Shown: positions 1 to 14,000 of the stretch, piece after piece | How positions within the stretch are numbered: the first letter of the stretch is position 1 | Layout of the letters: each line of letters opens with the position of its first letter | Source of the DNA: Chionis minor | Taxonomy: Eukaryota > Chordata > Aves > Charadriiformes > Chionididae | Reading direction: 5' to 3' | Length of the DNA stretch: 64,000 bases | Assembly (NCBI GenBank): GCA_013398295.1 | Contig: VZSF01010142.1 | Location: 26,934 to 90,933, forward strand | The notes under the pieces: model-generated | Told to the model about the DNA's origin: nothing | Databases searched by the model: none | What the model saw: the letters and a program-made list of their open reading frames with translations, nothing else | Translations under genes and position numbers: made by a program

Positions 1-2730
1 ATTTTAGCGTAAGCCTACATTAGCGTTCCTTTTTTTATTTTATCACCGGCAGGGACCAGTGCAGATATCCCTACTCCCAGCAAGCAGTATATTACTGCGT
101 AAACTACTCCGTTATTCTTAAAGGCGCAGCTTCCAGGGTAATATATTCAATTCATATTTATTGTAAATAAGAGTATCAAAATTTGGGCATGTATAATGCT
201 GAGGGCACTGTGAGCTTTTAAAGGTGAGGTCTTTCATTTTAATGTGCTCTTTGTAATATACCTGAAATATTCTGACTTGTTTAGCAACACGTGCAAGATA
301 ATAGAATTGTCCTCTTAGTGTTAATGATCTTTGTTAGATAAAATAGCATCTGAAAAAAACCAGAACCATAAAAAAATACTAATATTTTCTAATGTTCTTG
401 AATAACATTCTAATAAAATTAATATAACTTTCTACTAATGGGACCATTTTCATTTCTTGGTCTAAAAAGCAATGAGCCATGTACAGCAGCAGAATCTTCA
501 GTTTAGAGAACACAGAAATTCCTTGACCAAAGAGGTAAAAATATTTTAAAGATTTTAGTCATTAAAATGAGTATTCCTATTAATTTAAAACCTCCTCTGA
601 CTCATGGTGTAGTCTCCTGAGCATCACAATTCCTGAAGGGAAGCTCCTTGCTGTGTCAATAGAGCTATGAAAGGTTCATAAGGGACTGTGATTTGGTTTG
701 GGATTAATCCAAAACTGATTTGGTTTGGGATTAAAACAAAGCAAGGAAAAAACCTGCTTTTCTTGGAGACCCTGAAGCTGGGAAAAATGTTTTGGAGCTC
801 TACCCTTCGACTAGCACACACTTCAGAAAAAGAATGATATTGTTGCCTGACCACGAGAAGGTTCAAAGAGGAAATGGACAGGATCTTGCAGTGACTAAAA
901 AGAGAGGTGAGGTTCTGCAGGGACTTCAGAGATTCACTCACCACTGTATCTTTGAGCTAAGGACAAGCCACAGGATGGCCCTGCTGCAGCAGCTCAGTTT
1001 AAGGGAAAGCTTTGCTTTTCTCACTACATCCTTTACTGTGTCTCCACTCTATACTCAACATTTGGACAGAAAATGAGAATTTCATAGTGTGTCCATCTAC
1101 ATCCAGCAGTTAAATCAGATTAACATATGTTACAAAGGTAAAGGACAGTAGCTATTTCATGCTTGAATACTTATTCCCAGGCAAACATCTTTATGCAGAT
1201 AGTTTTTCAGGAACAGTTTCGCTGAAATACCTATTACCATGTGATTGCTTAGCCATGAGCAGTTGCGGATGCACAACATTTGCAATTCACTTGCAATTAG
1301 CTTACCTAAACTGGCACAACTACTGTGGATTGGATCTGTTGTGCTGGAGGAAAAAGGTACAGGTACAAGCTGTCCTTTGGTGAACCCCTTTGTAAAAAAC
1401 ATGACAGCTTCAAAACAAGTTCAAGCGTTTCATGAACAATTTGGACTTTGAAAACACATTTTTTGGATAAAAGCTTTTCCATTTAAAAAGCGCTAGCTCT
1501 CCCTCAGACACTCCCAAGGCATCCATGTGTTCTGGAAGGCACTGGTATCCAGCACAAGACAGTACAAGACTTATCCTTTAAAATTTAGAATTCTTTATCT
1601 GAATATTGTTAGGTTTTATCCCCTGAAAAATATACATGGTAGATAATCACCTCCATCAGTGTAACAGAGCAAGAGAGAGATCCCATAGGCCCATATTTTG
1701 CATTTTTGCTTTCCTTACTTTCCAGTTAATTGTTATCTTTTATTATCAGATTTCTGCTTCAAGACCTCAGCTGAGAGTAAGGCTCCTTTGGATATGATGC
1801 TGTGCCAACACAGAGTAAAGATTTTATCATAAGCTTCAACGATTTTAGTCTTTCCTACTGGGACTGAGACAAAATATCCAGTTGCTAATTCCTAAGACAC
1901 TGATAGTGAAGTTAGGCTAACAAGGTCCTTATCCGATTAGCATCACTCCATCCTTTCTACCAACACAATTGAGACGGCTAATGTTAGAGAAAATACACGG
2001 TTCTTTGTTCATGAAAGCAAATAAGAATTGCCAGAAAATGATTGTATTTTACTCAATAAATGCTCATTCAGTGAAGCCAAACTTTTTTTTCTTCGAGAAG
2101 TAGATCTAGGCAATACTAGTTGTCTAAAAGTCCAATTTCAATGTTATGGCATTTGGTTTTCTTCCAGCAAAAATAGCTTTTCCTTTCAAGATTTAATTTG
2201 AGCCTTGAACACTGTGAATTAAAAGTAAAATTGGGATTAAAATGTGCCTAAAATCCTCTAGATGACTGAGGAGATGGCATCTTTATTAGCTAAAACCAAA
2301 ATATTGTCATAATTTCAGTTCGCAAAGAAAAATTTAGATTTTGAATTATCATTCAGATTTGAACTTAATAATTTTTTTCTATATGCTGAAACATTTTTGA
2401 GACAGAAACAGAAGCTTTTTAACAATTAGACTCTCCCACCTTTATAGAATGGAGTTATAGGTAGCCACAGGGAGGAATAAAGAGATACCTGATGTCTCCT
2501 TACCCTACTCTGGGGCTAAATAGTTAAGGTAAAGACTACTGGGAAAGAATAAATTCTTTTCAGGGAATCGCTGAAAACTTTTACTCTGATTTCATGTGAA
2601 GTATAGAACTTTCTTGAATTCCTGTTTGAATGCAATATATAATGCAGGCACAATATCTTCCTTTAATAAAATTACCCTCAATAAACACCTTATTATAACC
2701 TTACTTATGCTCTTTGAGACACGTCGCTTT
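1..2730. other. Unique AT-rich non-coding DNA
   Basis: No transposon, RNA gene or coding exon is recognised. The open frames are short (the longest near 106 codons), occur on both strands and lack a domain signature or codon bias. Short A and T runs are frequent. I infer intergenic or intronic DNA. Confidence 0.6.
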
Positions 2731-3140
2731 AGAATCATAGAATCATAAAATCACTTGGGTTGGAAGAGACCTTCAAGATCATCGAGTCCAACCATAAACC
2801 TATGCCAAAACCACCCCTAAACCATGTCCCTCAGCACCACGCCTACCGGTCTTTTAAATACCTCCAGGGACGGCGATTCCACCACCTCCCTGGGCAGCCT
2901 GTTCCAATGCCTGATAACCCTTTCGGTAAAGAAGTTTTTCCTAATATCCAACCTAAACCTCCCCTGGCACAACTTGAGGCCATTTCCTCTTGTCCTGTCA
3001 CTTGTTACTTGGGAGAAGAGATTGACCCCCACCTCGCTATAACCTCCTTTCAGGTAGTTGTAGAGAGTGCGAAGGTCTCCCCTCAACCTCCTCTTCTCCA
3101 GTCTGAACAATCCCAACTCTCTCAGCCTCTCCTCATTAGT
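2731..3140 (-). mobile_element. CR1 LINE, 5'-truncated 3' end (subfamily B)
   Basis: This is the 3' end of a CR1 non-LTR retrotransposon on the minus strand. The plus strand opens with the complement of the CR1 tail (repeats of AGAATCAT), followed by the conserved block containing TTGGAAGAGACCTTC. Read on the minus strand, about 110 codons stay open and give the C-terminal end of the CR1 ORF2 protein (endonuclease plus reverse transcriptase in the intact element), with the motifs [19 protein letters not shown] and [11 protein letters not shown]. The endonuclease and catalytic RT parts are missing, so the copy is dead on arrival, which is usual for CR1. It belongs to the same subfamily as the copy at 44375-44908: both share the stretch corresponding to [13 protein letters not shown] and the 3' UTR with GGCATAGGTTTATGG. 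The 5' truncation point is approximate. Confidence 0.95.
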
Positions 3141-6100
3141 GTTGGTGATCTTCAAGCAGGAGGTTGGAGAAGAAACCTGCGGAGTTTCCTTCTAACCAAC
3201 ATTAGTCCTGGTTCTTACATCGACATGGCTAAGGTTTTCAGAGAGCTTTAGGCAAATTCTGCTGTGAAGGTGCTGAAGTCTCCAGGTGCCTGCTCCACCT
3301 TTCTGCTGACACTTACTGTCCCTGCTGACCCATCAGCAGAAAGGAGCCCAGGTCCCTGCCTCAGCTGCTTCCCCACAGTCATGGCATGCATGCTGATATC
3401 CGAAGCCTGTGCACGCACTTGGTGTCACCCACTCCAGTGGGGAAGGCGCTGTAACAAACTTTTGAAGACACGGTAAGATCTGATGCCACCACAGCTGTTT
3501 GCAAGGCCAACTTGACCCGGCAGACTCGGCTTAACCACATTTGCAAGCACAGCTTTTTCAAGCCTTGCTGAATGGTGCAATAGCACTGTTATCTATCCTT
3601 CCCACTTGCCCACTTCTAAATACGTGGTTAATGAAGGAGACCTTTATTCAGTGATGGTGCCTGCCTATATCTCTGGGCAGTAATATTCCCAACAATGCGT
3701 TTGCTGAAAGGATTAGCACACAATAGGATTATTCTAGTTATGTATCCAGCACGTTCAAAATTCATCCAGTCCTGGGGACACACAGTCATAGGAAAGGTTA
3801 TCAAAAGACTCTTAATTTGGGCAGCAAAATACTATTTTTCTCAAAAACATGACAGGTTACAAAATGGCTGATCCTGCTCTTTATGTGGTGATTCATTGTC
3901 ACCTGTCATCAGAAACAGATTTACCAATTCATAGATGTAAGGCAAACTCATCTTTTCCAATGATGCACTATAAATCCTTGTTTGTCAGCTTTACCCTGAA
4001 AAATGCAAAGCGTCCCACAAGAAGAAGCCCTATTCTGCTCACCCAAGCACAAGAGCCCTTTTATGCTGAACTGCAAGCCTAACCTTCCCAGGAAATACAA
4101 ATAGCTCGATCTGCTCCAGAAAAGCAAGTTAATTTATATCCCATGCATCAAGTTGGGTAACTGCTGCTCTCATTTTATATCTTGAATTAATTCAGTACCC
4201 AAAACATTTGTGTGGAGGTGAGCAGTACTGGCAGTACAGTATCTCAGGCAGGTTTATCTGCCTTAGATAAGCAACTGGAGTGAAACAGCAGCAAACTGAA
4301 GAAATGACTATGAGATTGCCCAGCCTGGGTTAGCATGCCACTCAAAGCCCAGGTACATGTCTGCTGGTAAAAGCCCAAAATCTCCTTAGTGGACTTCTTT
4401 ATGCACAGGGCACCCTGTGGGTGAGGCAGCAGCCCTCCCCAGGTACATCTGTGCCTTGTTGGGTGGAGGTTTTGGAGATCACTGTGCTTCCTCAGACAAC
4501 AGCTGCTCGCTTGGGTGCCTCACTGGTCCACTCTCTGTCTTTGCTAGTTTGGGAGAAAGAGAGGAAACTTCTGTGTTTTGATGTTCCACTCGCAATGCCA
4601 AGTACCTTCAGATCAGAGTTCATACAGCGCAAGGACAGTAATCAGACCGTGATGACCATCTCTCATTACTGGAAGCACTTGTCTACGTTGTTAGTAAACG
4701 TATAATCATACAGGAGATGGCCACCATTATTTTTTAATATGGATATGCTTTTTTTTTTTCCCCGCAGTGGATAAAAGCAAGTCAAATGTTGGACACACAA
4801 TGTAATGTTTCCCTAAGAACATCTATATGTGGGACAGTAAACTGCTGAATACAGAAGACAGGGTGATTGCAACCTTCTGGGCTCCAGCCTTCCTAAAGCA
4901 CAAACCCTGTCATTGAGACCTTCAGTGGGATTTATCAGACATCAGGTGTCTATCTTTGAGCCAGTCACCCTCCCTCATTGTCCCAACAGGCTGAGGAAAT
5001 GAGCAATTTGAGGGCACTAATCACCGTATACCGTTGCAGACACATGAAATAAATGCATTGGTTGAATTATGAAAGTTTTTGTTCCTCTGCATTTCATGGA
5101 AGTGGACCCAATGGGCTAGCTCAGGTGTAGCTGCCTACACTGTAGACACCTAAAGTTGGGTGAGACTGTTTGCACCCTGGTGCAGGCTGCATTCCCTCTT
5201 AACAGGTAATCTGTTTGCAGAGAGCTTCAAACTTTGGCTTTTAACTATTTTTTGTCTTTTTTCATTTTTTTTTTTTTTTAACAACTAGGAGATTACCAAT
5301 CACAAAGGATGATTTCTCATTGTGAGATCTGAGGTCTACCTCTTTGTTCCAACAGATGCAATTTTCTCTGCACAATACCCCATGTATTTGAGCCCTGGTA
5401 GCCTATTTATGAGAGTTTCATTTGTGCTTAAGTAGTATCTGTGCACTGGATGTACCTGTATCTTGAACAGCTCTCACAAAGATTTCTGATTCTCTAAGTA
5501 GAATCCTTTTCTTTAAGTATATTCTTTCCTTTTTTCCCAAGGTTTTTGCAAAATAACTGCGTCTCACAAACATGCTGGCTCTCCTCAAAATAAACTCTCA
5601 CTTTGTTAATCATACTTCCTCTTGCAAATCTATCCAACTTGTACTTTGCAAAACCTTTCTTAGGATATGTAGGTTTGTTTTTCCTTTGCATGTTCTGTTG
5701 GATCTTGCTGATCTGGCAGTCCACTACACATTATTCTGTTTTCCTTCTGAACAGCTATTTTTTGCAGCCTGACAAATTCCGATTGCTTTACCTCAGCTTA
5801 AAGAAAAGGTACTTTGGCAGTTCTGTTTCTCTTTTGAGTCCCTGATATCCCATCTGGGCTCAGATTCTGCAAAACATCCAAAACTGCATATTCAGCTCCG
5901 CAATCTCAAATCTGTTATAAATGATGCAGCAGTTCCTCCTTTTCTTTTGGTTTCTCCTATCAAGCTGGCATCTTTCAAATGCATCATTCTTTCTCAGAAC
6001 ACAGTACTCTTCAAATATCTGTGACTGTCTAGCTGTCATACCTTTCCTCGCTTAAATACAGCTATTAAATCTAGTGTGGCCAACCCATTAATATTAAAAT

Positions 6101-9100
6101 AAAAATAGCTACCTTTCGCATGTCTTCCTTTCCAGAAGGTCTATTTGCATTCATGAGTAGACAAAATTCTCGACAGTGATGTTTCCAGTTGGCAGCATTT
6201 CTGGAGAATCTGAGGTGCCTCAAGTTTTTTACCTTCTGCTCCATTTTCCCAAGTCCTTCTCTTCCACTTTTCTTTTTCCATCTCCACTACTCCCATGTAG
6301 TGTGGCTAATGTGATGACTCACATGAACCTTGATTCAGAGTATCTCTGATGAGTCTTCTGTATAACAAAAGACAAATGAACAAAAACTGGAGAAAAGAGC
6401 CTGAGAGAAAGAAAGAGGGAGGAATTTTCATGCCTCATTCTTTGTCAGATTGTTCATCAATTAACTCTAATGAGCCACAGTTCAAAAGCAAGAGGAGCCA
6501 AACCTCTTAAACGCCCAGTCAGCTGTACAACCCAGAAATTTCCTTATCTCTATTACAAAGGCAGAGTTTCTGTCTGTAGGGTTCTTCCAGCCCCTCTTTT
6601 CTAAATCAAGAGAAAGAAGACATGGTTGGGAGTTACTGTTCTATAGATGAGACCCGGACATGGTATGTTGGGAAATAGAAAGAATGCCTATTTCACACAA
6701 TAAATGAAAAACTTGGAAAAAACCTGTTATGTGAATTTGCCCCTCCAGCTACGAAGTATGACTTTTCCCTCTTTCTTTGTTTTAATTCAGCAACTCATTT
6801 TCTTAAAAAAAAAAAAAAAAAAAAGATTACTGGTTTGGGGGCGGAGGGAGAAAGGACCAATTCATGCCAATGCCATGGAAATGCAAAGTTTTGTTGTATC
6901 AGCTACATCTCACTTATATTATAAACACAATGTTGTATGAATCGCATGGGAGTGGTTTATTTTTTGTGCAATGAAGAGAACCATGCAGATTGTTGATTTT
7001 GAGATGGGCTCTCACCCTCCAGATTCTGAAGTTGGGGCCACAGTAATGGTCTGCTGAAGGGGTCTGACCTCCTTCAGTGCTGCAGAAATTGTCAGGGAGA
7101 TGCGTGGGGTTTGGTGATTAAATCAACCTGGGTGGTCTTGGCTGACTCAGAAACCAAGCTGATCTTTCCAGGAAGAGAATAAGAGAACATTTAGAAGTAA
7201 GAGACTGTCTGATCTGCAAGAGAGTTCAGAGACATAGGCTTGCAAGTCTTTGTTGTGTCAATATTCTTTCTTACCTATCTTGAATTAGCTGCTGATACAG
7301 AAATGCCCCTGCTGTTTAAACTTATAAGTAAAATGGTGTTTCTCCATTTATCTTAAACAGTAACAGTGGTAACTGTATGAATTCATGAATGCTATTTTTC
7401 TAGGATGTAGCACACTGAATTTCTCAAATGAACTTGCATAACTTTCAATTTCTGGAGGCTGGAAACTTTTAATTTCTAATAGGCTAGAGTGAAATTCACT
7501 AAAAATATTATCACAGCAAAAAGACAAAAAAAATCTCGATGTCAGAGAATAATTATTATTCAAGAATTGTGCTAACAAAAACATTTATAAATGAATGAAC
7601 ATTTTGTTCCCTGGAACACTATAAAAGGTGTAAAATTTTCTTTTTCAAGTGTCGACTAATGGCTAGTGAGGATTACATGACTCAGACTACCTAGGCAGAG
7701 AGCTCCAATTCCAGGGCTGTGTGTTAACCCCAAAGTGGTGGTCTGTGGAGTGTCCCTTCACTGGGAGTAGGACAGTTTTTTTTGGGTGATGCTCTGCCTG
7801 AACTACTGAGCTGGGAGGCACCTTTCAGAGCCATATGGGAGCTTCAGCTGGCAAGTCATTACCGAAGTATATTGCCAGCCTTCTAGAGGCCATATTTGTG
7901 GTGAGAGCAAGACTACTGTCCTCAGTCTTCTCAGCATGGAGGATTTTTTCAGACTTCATGTACTTGTGGGAGCTAGTTCTTCTGCCCTCTCTGGGGCCAG
8001 TTGCTTTTCAAACAGACGTGCTGTCACTCTAAGGAAGCAAGGTACCCTGGCTTGCACACAGCGTGGTGGAACCAAGGCTATGCTGTTGCCAGGCACAGAA
8101 TAGCAAGTCTGTACCACCTTATACCACATCAAGTAGCTTTTCTGCCTCAGATTTTCACTAGTTCTGTATCTCTGCATTGCATTCAATGCGGGGGGGGGGG
8201 GCGGGGAGAATGGAAGAAAGTGTAAAGCTGAAGAGATTCATCATTAGGTTCACATTTCAGATTTCACTTTCAACATCTATTGATTCTCAGTTCCTTTCAC
8301 CAGCTCCACTTTATTAGGAAGGTAAATTACTGACAAGAATTGAAGAAATTGCTACCACGTACTACTACAAAAGTACTCTGTGATTAGCATGAAGTGAGTC
8401 ATGTATTTTTCACAGTGTGGGAGAAACCCTACCTGCCTGAAAATATTTCCATGTCGTCCTGTATAGTCCTTTCGGTGGTACACTCTAGCACATAAAAGCA
8501 GGGTCACAGACAACTCATGTATTTTCTGTCTCCTAAAAACACCAGCTCCTGGCACTTTTGATGTTTAGCACAGTGGTGGAGGGAACTACTTTCTGCAGTG
8601 TACCTAATGGAGTCTTCTTTACAGAGGGAGAATCACAGCTAGGTTGAGAAATTATACCTAAGAATTGTAGGTCAGTTGGCCAGAGCTCTATGACATTCAT
8701 TGCATGGTGTATATAAAAAGAATAATGTAAAAAGAACTGTTTGCAGCCTCAGGCCATAAAATGTTGTACAATCTCATACGGGAGATCTCTTCCAAAAGTA
8801 TGAACATAGTAATTCCTTAATCAAAGGGGTACCCTGCAAAATGAAGGTAACAGCTCAAAGGTCCTGAAGAGATATCTGGTATTGTGCACACCACTCTACA
8901 ATACTTGCATTAGTCTTCTAATAATCTTCCTTCTTGAGCTTGCTGCCTACAAAGAGTAGGTGCAGTTGCTTGGTGGAGTTGCTTGGTCCTATCTGCTAAC
9001 ATGTATTTTTCATAGGCAATGTGGCACTATGGTGTGAAGCTTCCATATGAAATACCAGCATCTGAAGAATGATGACATCATTGAAGAGCCTGGCTCTTCC

Positions 9101-10668
9101 TGTATTTATGCATTCCTGTAACAACTGAATTTAAAACTCTGCTGTATCACAGGTTGGTTGCATTTTAAGGTATTTTTGTTGACCAAAGCACTGGTTCGAG
9201 GTCCTGGCGAACCAAGCCCTGGTGCTACAATAACCAGCTATCAGAGGAAAGGAATGAAAAGTCAGGCTCCAACACCTCACAAGGTGAGACAGCTGGAGTA
9301 TGTAAGCATACTGGGTTTTCTCTTGTGGATCCAGATTACATTTTCAATGAGGCTGATTACAGCTTATGAGGCTGTTACTGTGTATTTTTTTCCAAATTTT
9401 CTGAAGAGTAGCCTAGTTGTTAAACTTTAACTGGCCATGAGTCAGAGTGCAAAGACAGTGTTAAGAAACAGGTTATACAACGCAACACTTGAACTGGAGG
9501 AGAAATCTCCCAGTCTTCAGTTCTCTTTCCAGATACCAGTCATCGTATGCCATAGTCTCACCACTGCATACTTCTGTTCTCCCCTAATCCTCTGCTTGCA
9601 TTTATAAAATGAGTTACTTGATTTTGAATTCATTTTTTAATTCACTTTAACCCTAAAATGTTATGCAAAGAAATCTGTCTTTAAGAGTTCATTTCTATCA
9701 TCACCACAAGCTGTGGTGATAGCACCCCTACCCTAGATTTGGTACCACCACGATATAAATTAATCATAACGACAATGATTGTGAGATTGCTTGAAATGGA
9801 TGGCAGAGTGAACAGATACTTACAGCTTCACCTCAGCATTAAACTATAACATTTAAAAGCTAATGAGCTAAAAAGGAAGGAATGAGAAAATTAATAATGC
9901 ACTGCAGAGTAGAGTACTCAAGAGAAACTTCTCCTCCCCTCCATACCAGGGCTAATTAATGTGATCTATTCTAATAAAAATAACCCTAAGCACTACTTAT
10001 TCATTTTTAACACCCCGTATTCCAAGTTAATGTATAAGTGCTCTTTGTAAAACTACAGAATTTGAGTAGTTATGAATCATGCCACTTACAATGGCACTTT
10101 CAATTGTGCAAGAATATCCAAGGACACTGATTTTTCAAGTGGTTTATTGTATTCATACTGCTATTAAGGAGTCCATGTGGTTGTTCTTCTATCAAATAAA
10201 TGCTTTTTTCTTGTACCTGTGCTAACCTGCTCCCAAAAGAAGACTACAAAGTTTGGGCTAATTTTTGCACTACTTTATAGCTCATGCAGTCGTACTGAAG
10301 TCAAAGGGGTTGCACAGGATGTAACTGGTTGCAGTTTTGGCCTACTCTGTTAAAATACCATCAGTGGGCAAAAAATTGTTATAATGATCACTACAGAATG
10401 CAAATTGGCCAATTCACTTTAAAGGGAACTTTGTTAAACTCTAAAAAGAAGAACACAACCTTCAAGATGAAATAAACTTATGCGAAAACTAAAGGGAGCC
10501 ATGAATCAATGGGTCACATCTAACGACTCCCACATTTATAGACACTGTCCATTTCTTAGAGGACAAATAATGCCTCACTGTCTCTTTATTCTGCATTCAG
10601 GTACTTTTGATTGGTTTATGCATATGTGCAGACTGTTATGTCCCCATTTTCTTTCCCATTTTTACATT
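3141..10668. other. Unique non-coding DNA with homopolymer runs
   Basis: No gene or clear transposon is recognised in 7.5 kb. Visible simple features are a T-rich run near 5266-5280, an A20 run at 6805-6824, a G12 run at 8190-8201 followed by CGGGG, and a small imperfect hairpin at 9695-9722 with arms CTATC..ACCACA and TGTGGTGATAG. Open frames are short and look random. Confidence 0.55.
8190..8207 (+). repeat. Poly-G tract
   Basis: Twelve consecutive G residues are followed by C and four more G. Such a run can form a G-quadruplex and is prone to length error in sequencing. There is no nearby gene to which a regulatory role can be tied. Confidence 0.8.
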
Positions 10669-11013
10669 AGAATCAAAGAATCATAGAATAGTTTGGGTTG
10701 GAAGGGACCTTTAAAGATCATCTAGTCCAACCCCCCTGCCATGAACAGGGACATCTTCCACTAGATCAGGTTATTCAAAGCCCCATCCAACCTGACCTTG
10801 AACACTTCCAATGATGGGGTATCCACAACTTCCCTGGACAACTTTTTCCAGTGTCTCACCACTCTCATCATAAAAAGTTTCTTCATTATGTCCAATCTAA
10901 ATCCACCCACTTTCAGTTTAAAACCCTTGCCCCTTCTCTTGTCACTACAGGCCCTGGTAAAAAGTCTCTTTCCATCTTCCTTATAAGCCCACTGTATATA
11001 TGGAAAGGCCATA
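10669..11013 (-). mobile_element. CR1 LINE, 5'-truncated 3' end
   Basis: A minus-strand CR1 3' end. The plus strand shows the inverted tail (AGAATCAAAGAATCATAG), then GGTTGGAAGGGACCTTTAAAG and the CR1 3' UTR. The minus-strand frame encodes ORF2 C-terminal residues including FRLDIMKKLF, RHWKKLSREVV and SLEVFKVRLDGAL. The catalytic core is absent. It is the same subfamily as the copy at 31033-31718, with which it shares the ACAACCTG/TGTCTCACCAC region. That second copy has a poly-A run where this one reads AAAAAGTTTCTTCATT. Confidence 0.93.
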
Positions 11014-14000
11014 GTGTGAATATACGGACACACTGTATATGAATTCTTCCCAGGAAATGTTCCAGAAAAGAAGCAAATTGATTGAGAAACGAGTGAGATT
11101 TCTTATCAGTATTCCTCTGTGGGGAAGAACTGGTATCCAAAGTTATTTTAACTTTAGACTTACTGTAGTAGAGGTTAAAACAATGAAAAAATAAACAAGG
11201 GCACGGTAAATTGACAACTAATGCTAAACTGATTTTTTTTCCTTAGTTTGGCAATCTCTTCAGTAAAATAGTGCATACATGCTGTACATGGCTAGTAGGT
11301 TTGCTCTGTAGATGTAATTATAGTAGGTAAAATTGTTTTGGAAATGGGTTGAAGCAAATGTCAGCCTGATTGTTGGTTGTGCTATTGCATGTGACTGGTG
11401 AGTATTAATTATGAGGAGATGCTAGTTATTTCTCATTAACATTAATTGTTCCTATGTCAATACTTGATATAAGGAATCTTCATAGGCAGGTTGGTAAAAA
11501 ATTAAAAATGGAAATCACTGAATAGACCAGCTGTCTTGCAAACTTCGCATAACTTGACAACATCCATGAGTCACCAGGTGATTTTCAAGGCATGGAACTC
11601 ACAATTACAGAACCTGATTGTTAATACATGGGTTGTTAAGAAATTTTGGCTGCTAACAAAACTGCATGTATTGCAGTTTATTTGGACCTTCTGTTACAGA
11701 TGTGCTTAAAATACATCCCCATAAGTACACATAATTTGTGTTGTGCTTGTATAAGAATTTAAATATGTATCTTGGTGCAACCTTTTCCCTACCTTCCTTC
11801 TGGGGCTAACAGGATGAAGAAAACTGGGAAAAATTCTCCTTCTGTTGGAGAAGAGAGACAGAAATAAATGCGTATCGGCTATAATTTTGCTTCCTTTTAG
11901 GTCTGCAACAACGTTTGCACAGTACTTTCGCAATGTGGAAGGTGTATGCTAGATGAGCAAAAGACAAGAGAGGGCTTATCTGAGTTCTAATGTTTGAATA
12001 GATCACTGCAGCCTGCACTCAAGGAGAGGGCCTTTGGACGAGATAAATAATGATGACTAGTCTGAGGTGCTCAGGTTTCCTGTACTCCGTTTTTATGTAC
12101 GCAAGATGGAGATGGAGGCAGGAGAAGACACAGAGAAGACACAACTGTAGGGTTATAAGGCAAAATACTCAGTGATTCACCATGCTCTGCGTAACGCAGG
12201 CCACTGCATTTCACCTAGGTGTGCACAGACAAGCCTTGTGTTAGACTAAAGGAAACCTTCAAGACTGGCATCTAGTCTGAATATGAAGATATCAGGGAAC
12301 AGAGAGCCCACTCCTGCCCTTACTGGTTTGCTCCCTGTGTTAATTGCTTCCAATAGAAACAGTTCTGCCTAATTCCTCAGTTGCAAATGATAGTTTCCAT
12401 CTTCTGGCATTGATTCTTATTCCTGTCTCTCTAATTCTTTAAAGTTCAGTGTTCTTCTGTGATGATCTTATAGAATGAAACCATTTTTCGGGTTTTGTTT
12501 TAACAAACTAAACACACTAAGCTTATTAATTTGGTCCTATAGAAGAATTTCCGTCAGCGTTCAAATATTCCTGTGGGTTTTCATTGATCAGCTAAGACTT
12601 AAAAAGCAATCCTGAAAAGATGCAATACTCCAGTGCTGGGTTTATTTATCTCAAATACACAATGGAAAAAGCAGTCTGACTATGTCTACTAACCGTTGCC
12701 CTGATTATAGAACCAGATATGATACTAGTTCTTTGTCCTACCGCATGTTTGTTCAATGCAGTCGGTAAAACACTTTCACAACCGCAGCTTCTTAGGAGTC
12801 ACTCTTCCATATTGTGTGTTGTCTATATGGTGTTACCACCTTCTACTTGTACTTACGGGTGTAACTGATGTTAGGTGCATTAAAACACAGCTTGGCTGAA
12901 CTAAGGATACTAAGCAGTCCTTATCAGTCATTCTGTCTCCACATTCGTGGTTGTGTGACTGTGTCGATCTGCAGTTTGACAGTCTGCAGTGATTTCAGAG
13001 ACTGGATGAAGCGATTTAATGCCTTAAACTACCTCAGTGGGCTTGATAATACCAGTTTCAGATGTCATTCCTGTTTCCTACCACCTCTTATATTTAAGAC
13101 CTTTACACAGAGAGTAAGCCAACCCTCTTTTTGATTCTGCACTGTAATCTGCTTTCTTGTTTGATTCCATATCAAGCGTAGTTATGAAATAAATCTTGGG
13201 GCATTTTGCTAGTTCATCCTTGTTGGACCCCACATTCTCTGCTGCCAAGACTGATGGAATGTAGGCAGCTTCCTCTCAAACTGCCTTTAAGCAGTATGGA
13301 CACTGGACACGTGGCTCACACGCCGCCTGTAAGTGGCACTGTGGCTGCATGGAAGTGGATAAGCGAGTAGAATGATTCCCAGGAGTTTTAACTGTCTTGG
13401 CTTTAAAAAGATGGTATGAATGTAACCTCACTTACTAAGGGCTTAATCCATTCGGTTTGTGCTCTGTGTACTGAGTTTTAACAGGATGCCAAAACAAGTT
13501 AATTGTCTAAAGCGTTCAAGTAACACATATATTGTTACCTTTAGCAGTAGAATGGAAACCTGGATTAGAATGGAAATATTACTTAACATTTCGTAACCTT
13601 CCATACATCAGCGTTACAGCTTTTCCACCTAATAATGGGACTTTGCCATTGCTAGCATTTCTTTATTGCTAGCACTATTATATTTTCCCCCTTTTGTTTC
13701 CTTAGTTTTATGCATAATTTACATTTTTCATAGTGCTTTTTTCCCATTTTTTTCCATCAGTGTCTATGTTCATGTTCACTGGCTGATCTTTCTTTTCTGC
13801 TAAAGAGGGGACTTGAGCCCAACACTGTGGGATTTTACTATCCTGATCACATTCACTGCATAGGGAAGCACTGTGCAAAGTTAGCGTTGGCTGATTATGA
13901 TCAATACGTGGCCATGAAGAAGTATTCGATTTGGTGCTTTGCCACTTCCTCTGCCACCTCTGAGCCCTGTCTCATTTTGCAGTGTAGCTATAATCAAATA

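Noticed and set aside
2760..3251. 163-codon plus frame
   Set aside because: It is the antisense of a CR1 3' end; the minus strand carries the ORF2 C-terminal motifs.
9194..9205. GGTTCGAGGTCC resembling a tRNA B box
   Set aside because: Spacing is one base too long, no A box or cloverleaf around it, and no SINE tail.
9695..9722. Small hairpin considered as microRNA precursor
   Set aside because: Only 11 paired bases with a 3-base bulge and a 3-base loop; too short.
12300..12660. Faint similarity to an ancient LINE on the minus strand
   Set aside because: Too few matching words to separate from chance without a library search.
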